Shown: positions 1 through 7,488, numbered from the stretch's first letter. The stretch is DNA of 13,814 nt from Actinomycetota bacterium (GCA_018268735.1 JAFDWA010000022.1:1-13814); one strand, 5' to 3'. Numbers and translations: made by a program. Notes: generated by a model from the sequence alone, not told the origin.

Positions 1-2
1 CG

Positions 3-281
3 CAGCCGTCGTGGCAGATCAACGGCTCGGGCACCTTCCGTCTGGCGTCCATCAACATCGCCACAGCTCGGATGAGCCTGTCCCAGGCGGCCGGCATGCG
101 GGCGACGCGTGCGGGCTTCTACTTCTCGATCATCGGGATCCCGACGTACTTCGAGGGCGACTTCTACATGAAGGCAGCCGGTGGGTGCGACCACGTCAAC
201 ATCACCGGCGGGAGCTTCCTCGCGAAGCCGATCCTGGCGCTGGCACTGCCCGGCGTGATCGGCTGCCCGGTCAACATCTGA
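3..281 (+). CDS. Hypothetical protein, C-terminal part (5' end outside window)
   Basis: This frame is open from the left edge to a TGA at 279-281 and has the high G/C third-position bias of the real genes here, unlike the overlapping frame starting at 11. About 92 residues are visible. They include a Ser/Thr/Asn/Gly-rich stretch (WQINGSGTFRLASINIATAR), aromatic-rich GFYFSIIGIPTYFEGDFYMK, GGCDHVNITGG, and a hydrophobic end with VIGCPVNI as the last residues. The two cysteines and small/polar composition would suit an exported protein, but no signal peptide can be seen because the start is missing. An in-frame ATG at 72 exists, but the open frame continues upstream of it without a break, so I treat the gene as truncated by the window. 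I do not recognise the family. A strong terminator hairpin follows 27 bases after the stop. Confidence 0.6.
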   Translation, partial: QPSWQINGSGTFRLASINIATARMSLSQAAGMRATRAGFYFSIIGIPTYFEGDFYMKAAGGCDHVNITGGSFLAKPILALALPGVIGCPVNI

Positions 282-307
282 CCTGACTCCCGCCATTCGA
301 TCTGCGT

Positions 308-360
308 TCTCGGGGTCGGAATCGACACATCATGTCGATTCCGACCCCGAGATTCGTTTT
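308..360 (+). terminator. Intrinsic terminator, 20 bp perfect stem
   Basis: Arms 308-327 and 333-352 are perfectly complementary over 20 bp (left arm starts TCTCGGGGTCGG) around a 5-base loop CATCA, followed by TTCGTTTT at 353-360. It lies between the convergent partial gene (stop 281) and the phosphoesterase gene (stop at 369). The T-rich tail is on the + side, so it best serves the upstream + gene. The stem itself could also stop minus-strand transcription, but there is no T run on that side. Confidence 0.85.
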
Positions 361-368
361 CGAAGACC

Positions 369-1655
369 TCAGACCGGGTAGCCCTGGACCTTCGCGCTTG
401 CGACCACTCGCTTCCAGATGGAGTCGAGCCAGGTGGCGCTGCAGTCCTCGACGGTGAACTCGGGGAGCTCCCAGTGGTGTGCGTCGAGGTCAGGCCGACA
501 GCCGAGGTCCAGGACATCCGCGAGGTTGTTCGCTGCCGCGTCCCGTGGGGCCAACGGCGGGAGGCCCCAGGCCCACTCGATCATCTTGAGGACCGAGGTG
601 TGGTCGTAGAGGCCGTGTGCGACGTGGCCACGCTTCGCGATCGGTGATGCCACCATGCACGGGACGCGGAAGCCGCGGAGCGCTGTGTTCGGGTCGGCGT
701 CGGGTGCCTCGCGGGGCGGGACGTGGTCGTAGAAGCCGCCCCACTCGTCGAAGTTGATCACGAGGACCGTGCGACCCCAGTTCGGTGAGCGGGTGACCGC
801 CTCGTAGATCTCGTGCAGGAAGGCGCAGCCGGCCCGGATGTCGGACACCGGGTGGTAGTCGCCCGAGGTTCCGAACGGCGTCGGGAGCAGGAACCGTGGA
901 TCGACGAAGCTGACGTTCGGAAGCCGACCCGCAGCGCAGTCCTCCTTGAACTGGTCGACCGTCCGGGTGATGAACATGTGACGGAGTCCGAGGATGGCGC
1001 TGAACGGGGCGTCGGAGAAGTAGTAGCGACCCTGGAGCCCGGCGTTGTTCAGGCGATCCCAGATCGTCGGGAGCGTCGAGATGTCGATCGTGTTCTTGAT
1101 CCGGTCTGTCCGACCGCAGTGCTGGAACATGCGGTTCGGGAAGGTCGGTCCCATCGTGGCGGCGAAGTAGTTGTCGCACATCGTCCACGCGGGTGCGGCC
1201 TCGCCCCAGAAGAGGAGCTGATCCGCCTCGAAGTAGCCGATCGGGAACGTGTCGGGCGCCTCGAACAGGAAGCCGTCGTTGCGCCCGCCGTTGTACTGGA
1301 CGCGACCAGCGGAGTAGCTGTGGCCGGGGTCGGACATGTCGCACGCCGAGAACTCCGTGAGGCGGTGCGTCCTGTGCGACACACCCTTGCCATCGGTGAA
1401 CGTGAGTCCCTTCTGACGACCTCTCGCACCGGGGAGCCAGCCGAGGAAGTGGTCGAAGCTCCGGTTCTCCATCATGACCACCACGATGTGGTCGAACCCT
1501 GCTTCCGCCGCGTTGCCCCGTGGCGTCACCGGGCCGGGCTGGGGTGCACACCCGGCTGTCGTCGCGCCGACGGCAGCCATGCCGGCTAGCGCGGCGGAGC
1601 CCTGGAGGAACCGTCGTCGGTCGATCCGCCTGCTGGCCCCGCCGTCGTCTGCCAT
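369..1655 (-). CDS. Tat-exported phosphoesterase of the phospholipase C / acid phosphatase AcpA family
   Basis: A 428-residue protein of the phosphoesterase family that includes non-haemolytic phospholipases C and AcpA, which hydrolyse phosphodiester or phosphomonoester bonds outside the cytoplasm. A twin-arginine signal ([11 protein letters not shown], residues 9-19) and hydrophobic stretch end in TAGC at 33-36, a possible lipobox with Cys36. Family motifs follow in order: [10 protein letters not shown] at 63-72 (Glu/Asn metal ligands), GPTFPNR at 169-175 (Thr171 is the expected nucleophile by analogy), SFVDPRF near 249, [12 protein letters not shown] at 303-314, and [12 protein letters not shown] at 350-361. 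Length and motif set look complete. I chose ATG 1655 over the upstream TTG at 1718 because GAGGGGG lies 8 bases before it and the Tat signal then starts near the N-terminus. It is transcribed divergently from zwf. Whether the substrate is a phospholipid or another phosphoester cannot be read from the sequence. Confidence 0.9.
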   Translation of the reverse strand: MADDGGASRRIDRRRFLQGSAALAGMAAVGATTAGCAPQPGPVTPRGNAAEAGFDHIVVVMMENRSFDHFLGWLPGARGRQKGLTFTDGKGVSHRTHRLTEFSACDMSDPGHSYSAGRVQYNGGRNDGFLFEAPDTFPIGYFEADQLLFWGEAAPAWTMCDNYFAATMGPTFPNRMFQHCGRTDRIKNTIDISTLPTIWDRLNNAGLQGRYYFSDAPFSAILGLRHMFITRTVDQFKEDCAAGRLPNVSFVDPRFLLPTPFGTSGDYHPVSDIRAGCAFLHEIYEAVTRSPNWGRTVLVINFDEWGGFYDHVPPREAPDADPNTALRGFRVPCMVASPIAKRGHVAHGLYDHTSVLKMIEWAWGLPPLAPRDAAANNLADVLDLGCRPDLDAHHWELPEFTVEDCSATWLDSIWKRVVASAKVQGYPV

Positions 1656-1663
1656 GTCGACAT

Positions 1664-1670
1664 CCCCCTC
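1664..1670 (-). promoter_or_regulatory. Ribosome binding site of the phosphoesterase gene
   Basis: GAGGGGG on the minus strand, 8 bases before ATG 1655. It decides the start in favour of 1655 against the longer TTG alternative at 1718. Confidence 0.65.
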
Positions 1671-1708
1671 GTCGTTCGCGCCACCCCGAACGACGCGAAC
1701 CTCGTTCG

Positions 1709-1737
1709 AAGGTAACAAACAGCTCCTCTCGCGTCAC
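1709..1737 (-). promoter_or_regulatory. Candidate promoter of the phosphoesterase gene
   Basis: Reading the minus strand, GTGACG (1737-1732, four of six matches to TTGACA) and TACCTT (1714-1709) are separated by exactly 17 bases. A start of transcription near 1702 would leave a leader of roughly 47 bases carrying the Shine-Dalgarno sequence GAGGGGG at 1670-1664. Confidence 0.45.
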
Positions 1738-1758
1738 GGGGCGTTGCAGCACTGCACC

Positions 1759-1786
1759 TTGTTGGCTTCGAGGCGACCGGTAGCGT
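1759..1786 (+). promoter_or_regulatory. Candidate leaderless promoter of zwf
   Basis: TAGCGT at 1781-1786 fits the actinobacterial -10 pattern TANNNT and ends 8 bases before ATG 1795. TTGTTG at 1759-1764 lies 16 bases upstream as a weak -35. Transcription would start at or next to the start codon. Only a short GAGG sits upstream at 1788-1791, three bases from the ATG and too close for a normal Shine-Dalgarno. Confidence 0.5.
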
Positions 1787-1794
1787 CGAGGTCC

Positions 1795-3198
1795 ATGAGC
1801 GCGACGGATGCGGATGCCCTGGTCCTGTTCGGCATCACGGGTGACCTTGCCTACAAGAAGCTGTTCCCATCGCTGTACCACCTGGTGCAGCAACGTCGGC
1901 TCGTCGGGCCGATCATCGGGGTCGCCAGCTCCGAGTGGAGCGTGGAGGAGCTCCGGGAGCGGATCCGCAGCTCGCTGATCGACGCACACGTCGCCATCGA
2001 CCAGGCGGTGCTCGACGACCTCTTCGGTCGCCTCTCCTACATCTCCGGCGACTACCGCTCTGGGGAGACCTTCGATCGTCTGCGTGCAGCGCTCGCCGAC
2101 GCGGAGCTCCCTGTGTGCTACCTCGCGGTGCCGCCGTCGATGTTCGAGACGGTGGTCGAGGGCCTCGCCAGGATCGGGGTCACCGAGACCGCACGGGTCG
2201 TGCTCGAGAAGCCGTTCGGACGGGATCTGGAATCCGCGGAGGAGCTCAACCGCATCGTCCTCGCCCGACTCCCGGAGGAGCGCATCTACCGGATCGATCA
2301 CTTCGTCGGCAAGGAGCCGGTGCTGAACCTCCTGGTCTTCCGGTTCGCGAACTCGCTGCTCGAGCCGATCTGGAACCGCCGGCACATCGAACGCGTCGAG
2401 ATCACGATGGCTGAGCAGTTCGACGTGCAGGGCCGCGGCAGCTTCTACGACGGCATCGGGGCGGTGCGGGACGTCGTGCAGAACCACCTGCTGCACATGC
2501 TGTGCCTCCTCGCGATGGAGCCTCCGGTCTCCGAGGACGCCGACGCGCTCCGCGACGAGTACACGAAGGTCTTGAAGGCGACCCGCGTCCCGGAGCCCCA
2601 GGAAGTCGTCCGGGGTCAGTACGAGGGCTACCTGGACGAGCGGGGGGTGTCGCCGACGTCGGACACCGAGACCTTCGTCGCGCTCAGGTTGAGCATCGAC
2701 AACTGGCGATGGGCCGGGGTGCCGTTCCTCATCCGGGCCGGCAAATCGCTGCCGCTCACAGCGACGGAGGCGGTCGTCACGCTCCGGGAACCGCCCCGGC
2801 CCCTGTTCGCTGGTCCGGTGGAGGACCCGGAGCCCAACCGGTTCCGCTTCAGGATGGGCCCGGACTCGTTCCTGCGGATCGAGATGCAGGCGAAGGTCCC
2901 GGGCGAGCAGATGGCGAGCCGGACCGTCGACCTCGACGTGGACGAGCGCCACGTCCTCGAAGGGGCGCCGGCCTACGAGCGGCTGCTCGGTGACGTGATC
3001 GAAGGCGACTCCCGCCTGTTCGCACGACAGGACACCGTCGAGGAGGCGTGGCGAGTCGTGGAGCCGCTCCTGGTCGATCCTCCAGCGGTGCAGCGCTATC
3101 GCCAGGGCAGCTGGGGTCCTGCCGCGGCGAACGACCTGATCCCCGACGACGAGGACTGGATGCCCTGCGCCGGGACGGAGATCTCCGCTCGGCCGTGA
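1795..3198 (+). CDS. zwf: Glucose-6-phosphate 1-dehydrogenase
   Basis: A 467-residue cytoplasmic enzyme that oxidises glucose-6-phosphate to 6-phosphogluconolactone and makes NADPH, the entry step of the oxidative pentose phosphate pathway. The Rossmann dinucleotide-binding motif [11 protein letters not shown] starts at residue 12. The signature [14 protein letters not shown] lies at 166-179 (substrate-binding RIDH and GKE). [12 protein letters not shown] near 226-237 carries the second conserved His (His231), the expected catalytic base. The C-terminal part contains the family stretch [18 protein letters not shown] 1795 is chosen because the N-terminus then starts just before the coenzyme motif; the frame is open further upstream but gives non-conserved sequence there. 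It is slightly short for the family (usually about 460-515). Unlike many actinobacterial zwf genes it has no tal, gnd, opcA or pgl neighbour here. It converges with the small PIN-like gene with only 7 bp between stops. Confidence 0.95.
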   Translation: MSATDADALVLFGITGDLAYKKLFPSLYHLVQQRRLVGPIIGVASSEWSVEELRERIRSSLIDAHVAIDQAVLDDLFGRLSYISGDYRSGETFDRLRAALADAELPVCYLAVPPSMFETVVEGLARIGVTETARVVLEKPFGRDLESAEELNRIVLARLPEERIYRIDHFVGKEPVLNLLVFRFANSLLEPIWNRRHIERVEITMAEQFDVQGRGSFYDGIGAVRDVVQNHLLHMLCLLAMEPPVSEDADALRDEYTKVLKATRVPEPQEVVRGQYEGYLDERGVSPTSDTETFVALRLSIDNWRWAGVPFLIRAGKSLPLTATEAVVTLREPPRPLFAGPVEDPEPNRFRFRMGPDSFLRIEMQAKVPGEQMASRTVDLDVDERHVLEGAPAYERLLGDVIEGDSRLFARQDTVEEAWRVVEPLLVDPPAVQRYRQGSWGPAAANDLIPDDEDWMPCAGTEISARP

Positions 3199-3205
3199 TC
3201 GTCGC

Positions 3206-3652
3206 TCAACCTCGGCCGCGTCGACGGCGGTGCGGATTGGACGGCTTCACGTCCACGACGGTGGCGCCGTCGAGGTCGAATCGGAAGTGTCCGTCGACCT
3301 GGGTGATGCGCACCACCGGGACACCCGTCAGTGCCCGGTCGGTGACGGCGAGCACCCGGTCCGCGTCGCGACGGGCCCGTTCGACGACGGCGAGCATCCA
3401 GCCGTAGGTGCCGTCGCGGGTGCCGGCGGGGGCGCACACGACGGCCCGAGTCACGATGTCGGCCTCGAACGCGGGCTGCTCCTCTGCGGGAAGTGCCCAC
3501 TTGATCGACGCGTCCGCGACGACCGCCACCGTTGCGTCCGGGTGCTGTGAGCGGAGGTCGTGGATCGCCCGGTGGAGCTGGGCGAGCGACGGAGCCGGGC
3601 GGCGCCATCCCGCCACGGTGTCGGCGTCGAGCAGCACCACGGTCCGGGCCAT
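3206..3652 (-). CDS. Small PIN/NYN-like domain protein, possible ribonuclease
   Basis: A 148-residue protein with coding-type third positions. The N-terminus is a hydrophobic strand ending in acidic residues (VVLLDADTVAG, residues 5-15, Asp9 and Asp11), followed by a helix, a second strand with an aspartate (VAVVADASI, Asp47), the loop AGTRDGTYGWML (76-87), and a third strand VLAVTDRAL (100-108, Asp105). This alternation of strands with acidic ends resembles PIN/NYN nucleases of the Zc3h12a-like type, in which such aspartates hold metal. That is my inference from the pattern, not a recognised signature. The C-terminus is a basic tail (KPSNPHRRRRGRG) that could bind RNA. ATG 3652 is preferred because TACCGT ends 7 bases upstream; an in-frame GTG lies directly before it. 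It is divergent from the DUF2252 gene, with 42 bases between the two starts. An uncharacterised non-nuclease function remains possible. Confidence 0.6.
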   Translation of the reverse strand: MARTVVLLDADTVAGWRRPAPSLAQLHRAIHDLRSQHPDATVAVVADASIKWALPAEEQPAFEADIVTRAVVCAPAGTRDGTYGWMLAVVERARRDADRVLAVTDRALTGVPVVRITQVDGHFRFDLDGATVVDVKPSNPHRRRRGRG

Positions 3653-3659
3653 CACGTCG

Positions 3660-3665
3660 ACGGTA
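3660..3665 (-). promoter_or_regulatory. -10 hexamer, leaderless start of the PIN-like gene
   Basis: Minus strand TACCGT (TANNNT) with 7 bases to ATG 3652 and no Shine-Dalgarno sequence. No convincing -35 is visible; it would lie over the opposite promoter. Confidence 0.45.
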
Positions 3666-3681
3666 GCCGGAGGTGGAACCG

Positions 3682-3687
3682 TAGGCT
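3682..3687 (+). promoter_or_regulatory. -10 hexamer, leaderless start of the DUF2252 gene
   Basis: TAGGCT (TANNNT) with 7 bases to ATG 3695 and no Shine-Dalgarno sequence. TCGACG at 3657-3662 is a possible -35 with a long 19-base spacer, and it overlaps the opposing -10 box at 3660-3665. Confidence 0.45.
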
Positions 3688-3694
3688 GACGGCG

Positions 3695-5086
3695 ATGACC
3701 GCACCCCTGCCGCCGACGAAGGATCGCCTCGACCCGGGCGAGCACCGATCCTGGGGGCGGAGCTGCCGCGAGGCATGCCCACGTCGCGCCCACGCGGTCT
3801 GGGAGCTGACCGATGGCCGGGACCCGGTCGCGATCCTGTCAGCGCAGGCAGCGGACCGCTTGCAGTTCCTGGTGCCGATCCGCAACGCACGGATGCTCGC
3901 CAACCCGTTCGCGTTCTACCGGGGGTCAGCGGCGGTGATGGCCCGGGACCTCGCACAGACGTCGAGCTCGGGCATGCAGGTGCAGCTCTGCGGTGACGCG
4001 CACCTGTCGAACTTCGGCGTGTTCGGCTCGCCTGAGCGCGCCCTCGTGTTCGACTGCAACGACTTCGACGAGACCCATCGTGGACCGTGGGAGTGGGACC
4101 TCAAGCGCCTCGCGGTGAGCGCTGTGCTCCTCGGCCGTCACCGCGGGTGGACCCAGCGCTCCCAGCGCGAGCTCGCTCGGATCGTGGGAGCGTCCTACCG
4201 GCTGTCCATGGCGGACTTCGCGTCGAAGGGTCGACTCGCGGTCTGGTACTCGCGCCTGACCGATGACGTGATCCTCGACCTCGCACGTGATCCGGACAAC
4301 CGCGCCACCGTCGAGCGCCAGCTCCGCAAGGCCCGCCTCAACGACGTGTCGCGGGCGATCGCGAAGTACACCGAGGTCGTCGACGGTCGTCGACGGTTCG
4401 TGCACCAGCCACCGCTCATCATGCGGCTCGACGAGGCGTTGCCCTTGGACGCAGCGTCGGCGGCGCACCAGATGGTCGTCGAGCTCTTCGGCGAGTACCT
4501 GGCGTCGCTGCCCTCCTACCTGCGCGTGCTGATCGGTGGCTACGAGCTGGTCGACGTGGCGCTCAAGGTCGTCGGTGTCGGGAGCGTCGGCACGCGCTGC
4601 TTCATCGCGCTGCTGAAGGGTCGCGACGACGACGATCTGCTGATCCTGCAGGTCAAGGAGGCCGACCGCTCGGTCCTGGAGGCGCACACGCAGCCCTCGG
4701 AGTTCGCGAACCAGGGCGAGCGGGTCGTCGTCGGCCAGCATCTGATGCAGGCCGCGACCGATCAGCTGCTCGGATGGAGTCGAGTCGCTGACAACGACTA
4801 CTACGTCCGTCAGTTCCGCGACATGAAGGGGTCGGTGAACCTCGATCGGATCACCGAGAAGATGGCGGGTGCCTACCTCGCGATGTGCGCGTGGACCTTG
4901 GCGCGCGCACATGCCCGATCGGGGTCGCGGATCGCGATCGCGGCCTATCTCGGCAAGGGCACGAACTTCGATGCTGCCGTGGTCGAGTTCTCCCTGAGCT
5001 ACGCCGAACAGGTCGCCCGCGATCACGAGCGGTATGCGGCAGCGGCGTCCGATGGACGGATCGAGGTCGCGGCGTCGGGGTACTGA
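3695..5086 (+). CDS. DUF2252 family protein
   Basis: A 463-residue soluble protein recognised as DUF2252 from RMLANPFAFYRG (66-77), QLCGDAHLSNFGVFGSPE (97-114), VFDCNDFDET (118-127) and PWEWDLKRLA (131-140). Its function is not established. GDAHLSNF followed by DFDE resembles the catalytic loop and metal-binding aspartate of aminoglycoside-phosphotransferase-like kinases. GVGSVGTR (294-301) and LQVKEA (319-324, Lys321) resemble a glycine-rich loop and a VAIK-type lysine, but they come after the catalytic-loop motif rather than before it. I therefore infer a possibly permuted kinase-like fold, without proof of activity. ATG 3695 is chosen because the -10 box TAGGCT ends 7 bases upstream and the longer frame from 3560 overlaps the divergent gene. 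No signal peptide or membrane segment is seen. The length is typical of the family. Confidence 0.9.
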   Translation: MTAPLPPTKDRLDPGEHRSWGRSCREACPRRAHAVWELTDGRDPVAILSAQAADRLQFLVPIRNARMLANPFAFYRGSAAVMARDLAQTSSSGMQVQLCGDAHLSNFGVFGSPERALVFDCNDFDETHRGPWEWDLKRLAVSAVLLGRHRGWTQRSQRELARIVGASYRLSMADFASKGRLAVWYSRLTDDVILDLARDPDNRATVERQLRKARLNDVSRAIAKYTEVVDGRRRFVHQPPLIMRLDEALPLDAASAAHQMVVELFGEYLASLPSYLRVLIGGYELVDVALKVVGVGSVGTRCFIALLKGRDDDDLLILQVKEADRSVLEAHTQPSEFANQGERVVVGQHLMQAATDQLLGWSRVADNDYYVRQFRDMKGSVNLDRITEKMAGAYLAMCAWTLARAHARSGSRIAIAAYLGKGTNFDAAVVEFSLSYAEQVARDHERYAAAASDGRIEVAASGY

Positions 5087-5107
5087 CGACCGAGCGTGCC
5101 GGATCGA

Positions 5108-5126
5108 CAGCTCGGGATCAGAGCTG
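5108..5126. other. Weak hairpin between convergent genes
   Basis: CAGCTC (5108-5113) and GAGCTG (5121-5126) can pair around a 7-base loop in the 83 bp gap between the DUF2252 gene and the minus-strand hydroxylase gene. There is no T run, so a role as terminator for either gene is only a possibility. Confidence 0.2.
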
Positions 5127-5169
5127 CTCGGCGTTCTCGTAGGGGGAGGGGCGTGTGGGCGACCGTGGG

Positions 5170-6399
5170 CTACGAGTTCGGCGCTGCCCGCGTGGTGAGG
5201 GGAGCGGCCTCCTCAGCCGTGTGGCGATCGACGGTGCCGTCGCCGCGGTGACGGTCATAGGCCCAACCCGGGCCGCGGAACACGAACGACAGGCGGTCGG
5301 ACCACGTGTCGGAGGCGGCGACGTCACGCGCCATGTCCACGTACTCGTGGGTCATCACCTTGACCGGGTCGAAGGTCTGGATGTTCTTCGTCAACCCGTA
5401 CACCACCGGCTCGGCGTCGTCTTCGGGTTCGAAGGTGCCGAACAGGCGATCCCACACGATGAGGATGCTGCCGTGGTTGCGGTCCAGGTACCGCCGGTTG
5501 CTGCCGTGGTGGACCCTGTGGTGCGACGCGGTGTTGAGGTATCGCTCCAGGGGGCCGAGCCTTGGGATGACCGTCGTGTGGATCCAGAACTGGTAGATGA
5601 GGTTGACGCCGCGGGCGGTCTCCACCAGTTCGGGCCGGATGCCGAACAAGCTGAGCAGCCCGGTCGGCACGAACGTCCCGAGCGAGTCGGCCACCGGCTG
5701 GCGCAGGGCGGTGGACAGGTTGTACCGCTCGCTCGAGTGGTGCACCACGTGCAGCGCCCACATGTACCGGCTCGTGTGCATGAAGCGGTGGTTCCAGTAG
5801 TAGATGAAGTCCCAACCGAGGACGGCGACGAGGTGGGCGAGGACACCCGTCCCGAGGTCCGGCAGCACTCGCCGCTCGTAGAGCCTGCGCGCGGTAGTGC
5901 GCGTCGCCCACGTCCCGGCGATCGCCGCGCCCGCCGAGGCGATCGCCGTGGCCGCAGACCCGCCGGCGAGACGGCGCCAGCGGTCGCGTCGCGGCGGTGA
6001 GGGCGGCGGGGCGAGCACGTCGGGCTGCCGAGGACCTCCGTCGGCGCCCACTGGCGATCCCGAGTCGCCCGGCAGGCGAGCCGGGAGCTCGCCGGCGTCG
6101 AGCCGGGCGCCGCGAGCAACGGCGTCGGCGAGAACGGCGACGGCGGCAGCGGTGCCTGCGAGACCGACGATCTGACATCGCCTGCTGCCGTCGAGGACGT
6201 CGAAGCGTCGGAACAGGGGCCGGGTGAGCGCGGGCACGACCAGGCTGGCGACGCCCATGCCGAGGCTGGTGAGCGTGTCACGCCACTCGTAGTCGCCGGC
6301 GTCGGGAGCGACCCCCTGTGCCCGCCGGCGCCGTTGGTAGGCCGCCTCGGCGCCCATCGACCCGAAGTAGAACGGGATCGCCGCGACGGTCAGGTCCAT
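5170..6399 (-). CDS. Membrane fatty acid hydroxylase / sterol desaturase family protein
   Basis: A 409-residue membrane enzyme of the di-iron fatty acid hydroxylase superfamily, which uses O2 to hydroxylate or desaturate lipids. The histidine boxes are complete: HRFMH (204-208), HVVHH (217-221) and HHRVHH (293-298). Hydrophobic stretches lie near 45-60, 78-92, 147-163 and 184-202, with others after the second box. Between about 105 and 140 there is a low-complexity Pro/Gly/Asp/Arg linker that separates a poorly conserved N-terminal membrane part from the catalytic core. The C-terminal segment (GLTKNIQTFDPVKVMTHEY, then a GPGW motif) is a familiar tail of bacterial members. ATG 6399 is supported by TAGCGT ending 6 bases upstream. 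Two genes on the same strand lie upstream of it, but the nearby -10 box suggests its own promoter. The substrate (fatty acid, sterol-like lipid or alkylglycerol) cannot be assigned. Confidence 0.9.
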   Translation of the reverse strand: MDLTVAAIPFYFGSMGAEAAYQRRRRAQGVAPDAGDYEWRDTLTSLGMGVASLVVPALTRPLFRRFDVLDGSRRCQIVGLAGTAAAVAVLADAVARGARLDAGELPARLPGDSGSPVGADGGPRQPDVLAPPPSPPRRDRWRRLAGGSAATAIASAGAAIAGTWATRTTARRLYERRVLPDLGTGVLAHLVAVLGWDFIYYWNHRFMHTSRYMWALHVVHHSSERYNLSTALRQPVADSLGTFVPTGLLSLFGIRPELVETARGVNLIYQFWIHTTVIPRLGPLERYLNTASHHRVHHGSNRRYLDRNHGSILIVWDRLFGTFEPEDDAEPVVYGLTKNIQTFDPVKVMTHEYVDMARDVAASDTWSDRLSFVFRGPGWAYDRHRGDGTVDRHTAEEAAPLTTRAAPNS

Positions 6400-6405
6400 G
6401 CATGG

Positions 6406-6411
6406 ACGCTA
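6406..6411 (-). promoter_or_regulatory. -10 hexamer, leaderless start of the hydroxylase gene
   Basis: Minus strand TAGCGT with 6 bases to ATG 6399, the same hexamer as before zwf and the membrane protein gene. No Shine-Dalgarno sequence is seen. Confidence 0.5.
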
Positions 6412-6451
6412 CCGCCCGGTCCTTCGCATGTGCCCACGATCGGGCGCTGCC

Positions 6452-6518
6452 AGTTGCCAGTGCTGCGAGTTGCCAGTGCTGCGAGTTGCTGGTGCTGCAG
6501 GATCAGTTCAGTGCTGCC
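6452..6518. repeat. 16 bp tandem repeat at the 3' end of the metallopeptidase gene
   Basis: Two perfect copies of AGTTGCCAGTGCTGCG (6452-6467, 6468-6483) are followed by a third with three mismatches (6484-6499) and a shorter degenerate copy (6505-6518, AGTTCAGTGCTGCC). The last copy contains the stop codon (6508-6510) and final codons of the minus-strand metallopeptidase gene. The unit is not a multiple of three, and all other copies lie in the 108 bp gap before the hydroxylase gene. It looks like local slippage or duplication starting from the gene's end. Confidence 0.8.
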
Positions 6519-7413
6519 CGGTGGGAGTGACGAGGGCGACGTTGCCGACCTGTGCGGACACCGCGCTGGCGTGCAGCAGCGGTGCCACCAGGGCCGACGG
6601 CAGCGAGTACGTGTCGGCCTGGGAGCGGTCCACCTGGTAGCCCAGGTCGGCGAGCGAGGCGATCGTCATCCGGCTGAGCGGGTTGCTGCCGGCGTTGAGC
6701 CATCCGGTCATGAGCTCGTTGCCGAACGTCGACTCCCGCCAGTGGGCACCGGCGGTGCCGGCGCCGCCGCCTCCCTCGACCGGGACGTCGCCGCTGCCAC
6801 CCAGCGAATGCCACTCGGCGACCGCGTTCGCTCCGGTGAAGCGTGGGTCCGAGCCACCGACGTCGGTGAGCAGCCTCGACGGCCACATGGTGCCGATCCC
6901 GAGCACGTGGCCCATCTCGTGGAGCACGACCTGGACGAAGCGTCCGTCAGCCATGAGCGTCGCGACGTCCGCGCTGTCGAATCGCATCAGGCCCGCCCGC
7001 GGCAACCCGTCCGGTCCGGCCAGGCACGGACCCGCCGACCCCAGGATGCCGTTGGGGCCGTCGATCGCCACGACCTCGACGTCGATGACGAGGTCGTGGA
7101 TCACCCCGGTCGCGCCTGCCGAGAGGCATCCCGTGAAGGAGGGGCCGGGGTCGAAGTCCGCGACGTCGGCGGTGACGACGTGGCTCCAGCGGTTCGCCGC
7201 CTGGTCGAACACCGCTCGCACCGTCGCGTCCATCGTGCCGACCGTCCGGAGCCGGATCTGGTACGTGCCCGGCGTGTTCGGGATCGGCGTCGTCGTCGTC
7301 GTGGGAGTCCCGACCGGCACCGTCGTCGGTGTCGTCGGTGGTGCGGCTGTGCAGCCCACGAGGAGCAGGAGCGCGGTGCCGAGGGCGAGGAACGGGGCGC
7401 GTGGCGTGCTCAC
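6508..7413 (-). CDS. Leishmanolysin-like (M8 type) zinc metallopeptidase lipoprotein
   Basis: A 301-residue secreted peptidase. The N-terminus is a lipoprotein signal peptide (hydrophobic 8-20, lipobox LVGC with Cys21), followed by a Thr/Pro-rich linker (about 22-49) that would hold the enzyme away from the membrane. The zinc motif HEMGHVLGIGTMW starts at His165 (His165, Glu166, His169). A third likely ligand is His224 in AGAHWRES, and the Met-turn is in FGNELMTG (Met235). NPLSRMTIASLADLGY (244-259) is the usual following segment of bacterial leishmanolysin-like proteins. Cysteines at 96 and 130 may form a disulfide. GTG 7413 is the only start that gives the full signal peptide; neither a Shine-Dalgarno sequence nor a TANNNT box is evident before it. 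It lies 75 bp downstream of the crotonase gene on the same strand, so cotranscription is possible. The substrate is unknown. Confidence 0.9.
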   Translation of the reverse strand: MSTPRAPFLALGTALLLLVGCTAAPPTTPTTVPVGTPTTTTTPIPNTPGTYQIRLRTVGTMDATVRAVFDQAANRWSHVVTADVADFDPGPSFTGCLSAGATGVIHDLVIDVEVVAIDGPNGILGSAGPCLAGPDGLPRAGLMRFDSADVATLMADGRFVQVVLHEMGHVLGIGTMWPSRLLTDVGGSDPRFTGANAVAEWHSLGGSGDVPVEGGGGAGTAGAHWRESTFGNELMTGWLNAGSNPLSRMTIASLADLGYQVDRSQADTYSLPSALVAPLLHASAVSAQVGNVALVTPTGQH

Positions 7414-7488
7414 ATCAGATCTGTCGGACCGCGTCGCGGCGAGGTTGAACGAATCAGGTCGACCGACCCATGCCGTCGCGGGGCGCCG

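Noticed and set aside
490..2952. Very long minus-strand open frame (820 codons)
   Set aside because: It overlaps the phosphoesterase in another frame and runs antisense to zwf, both of which have clear catalytic motifs; its translation is Arg/Pro/Gly-rich without any motif, typical of shadow frames in GC-rich DNA.
3926..5026. Minus-strand open frame of 366 codons
   Set aside because: Antisense to the DUF2252 gene; no recognisable motif.
6452..6518. Short regularly spaced repeats as a CRISPR array
   Set aside because: The units are directly adjacent with no spacers, only 16 bp long, and no cas genes are nearby.
7297..7350. GTC/GTCG-rich simple sequence in the metallopeptidase gene
   Set aside because: It encodes the Thr/Pro linker after the lipobox; codon-level low complexity explains it.
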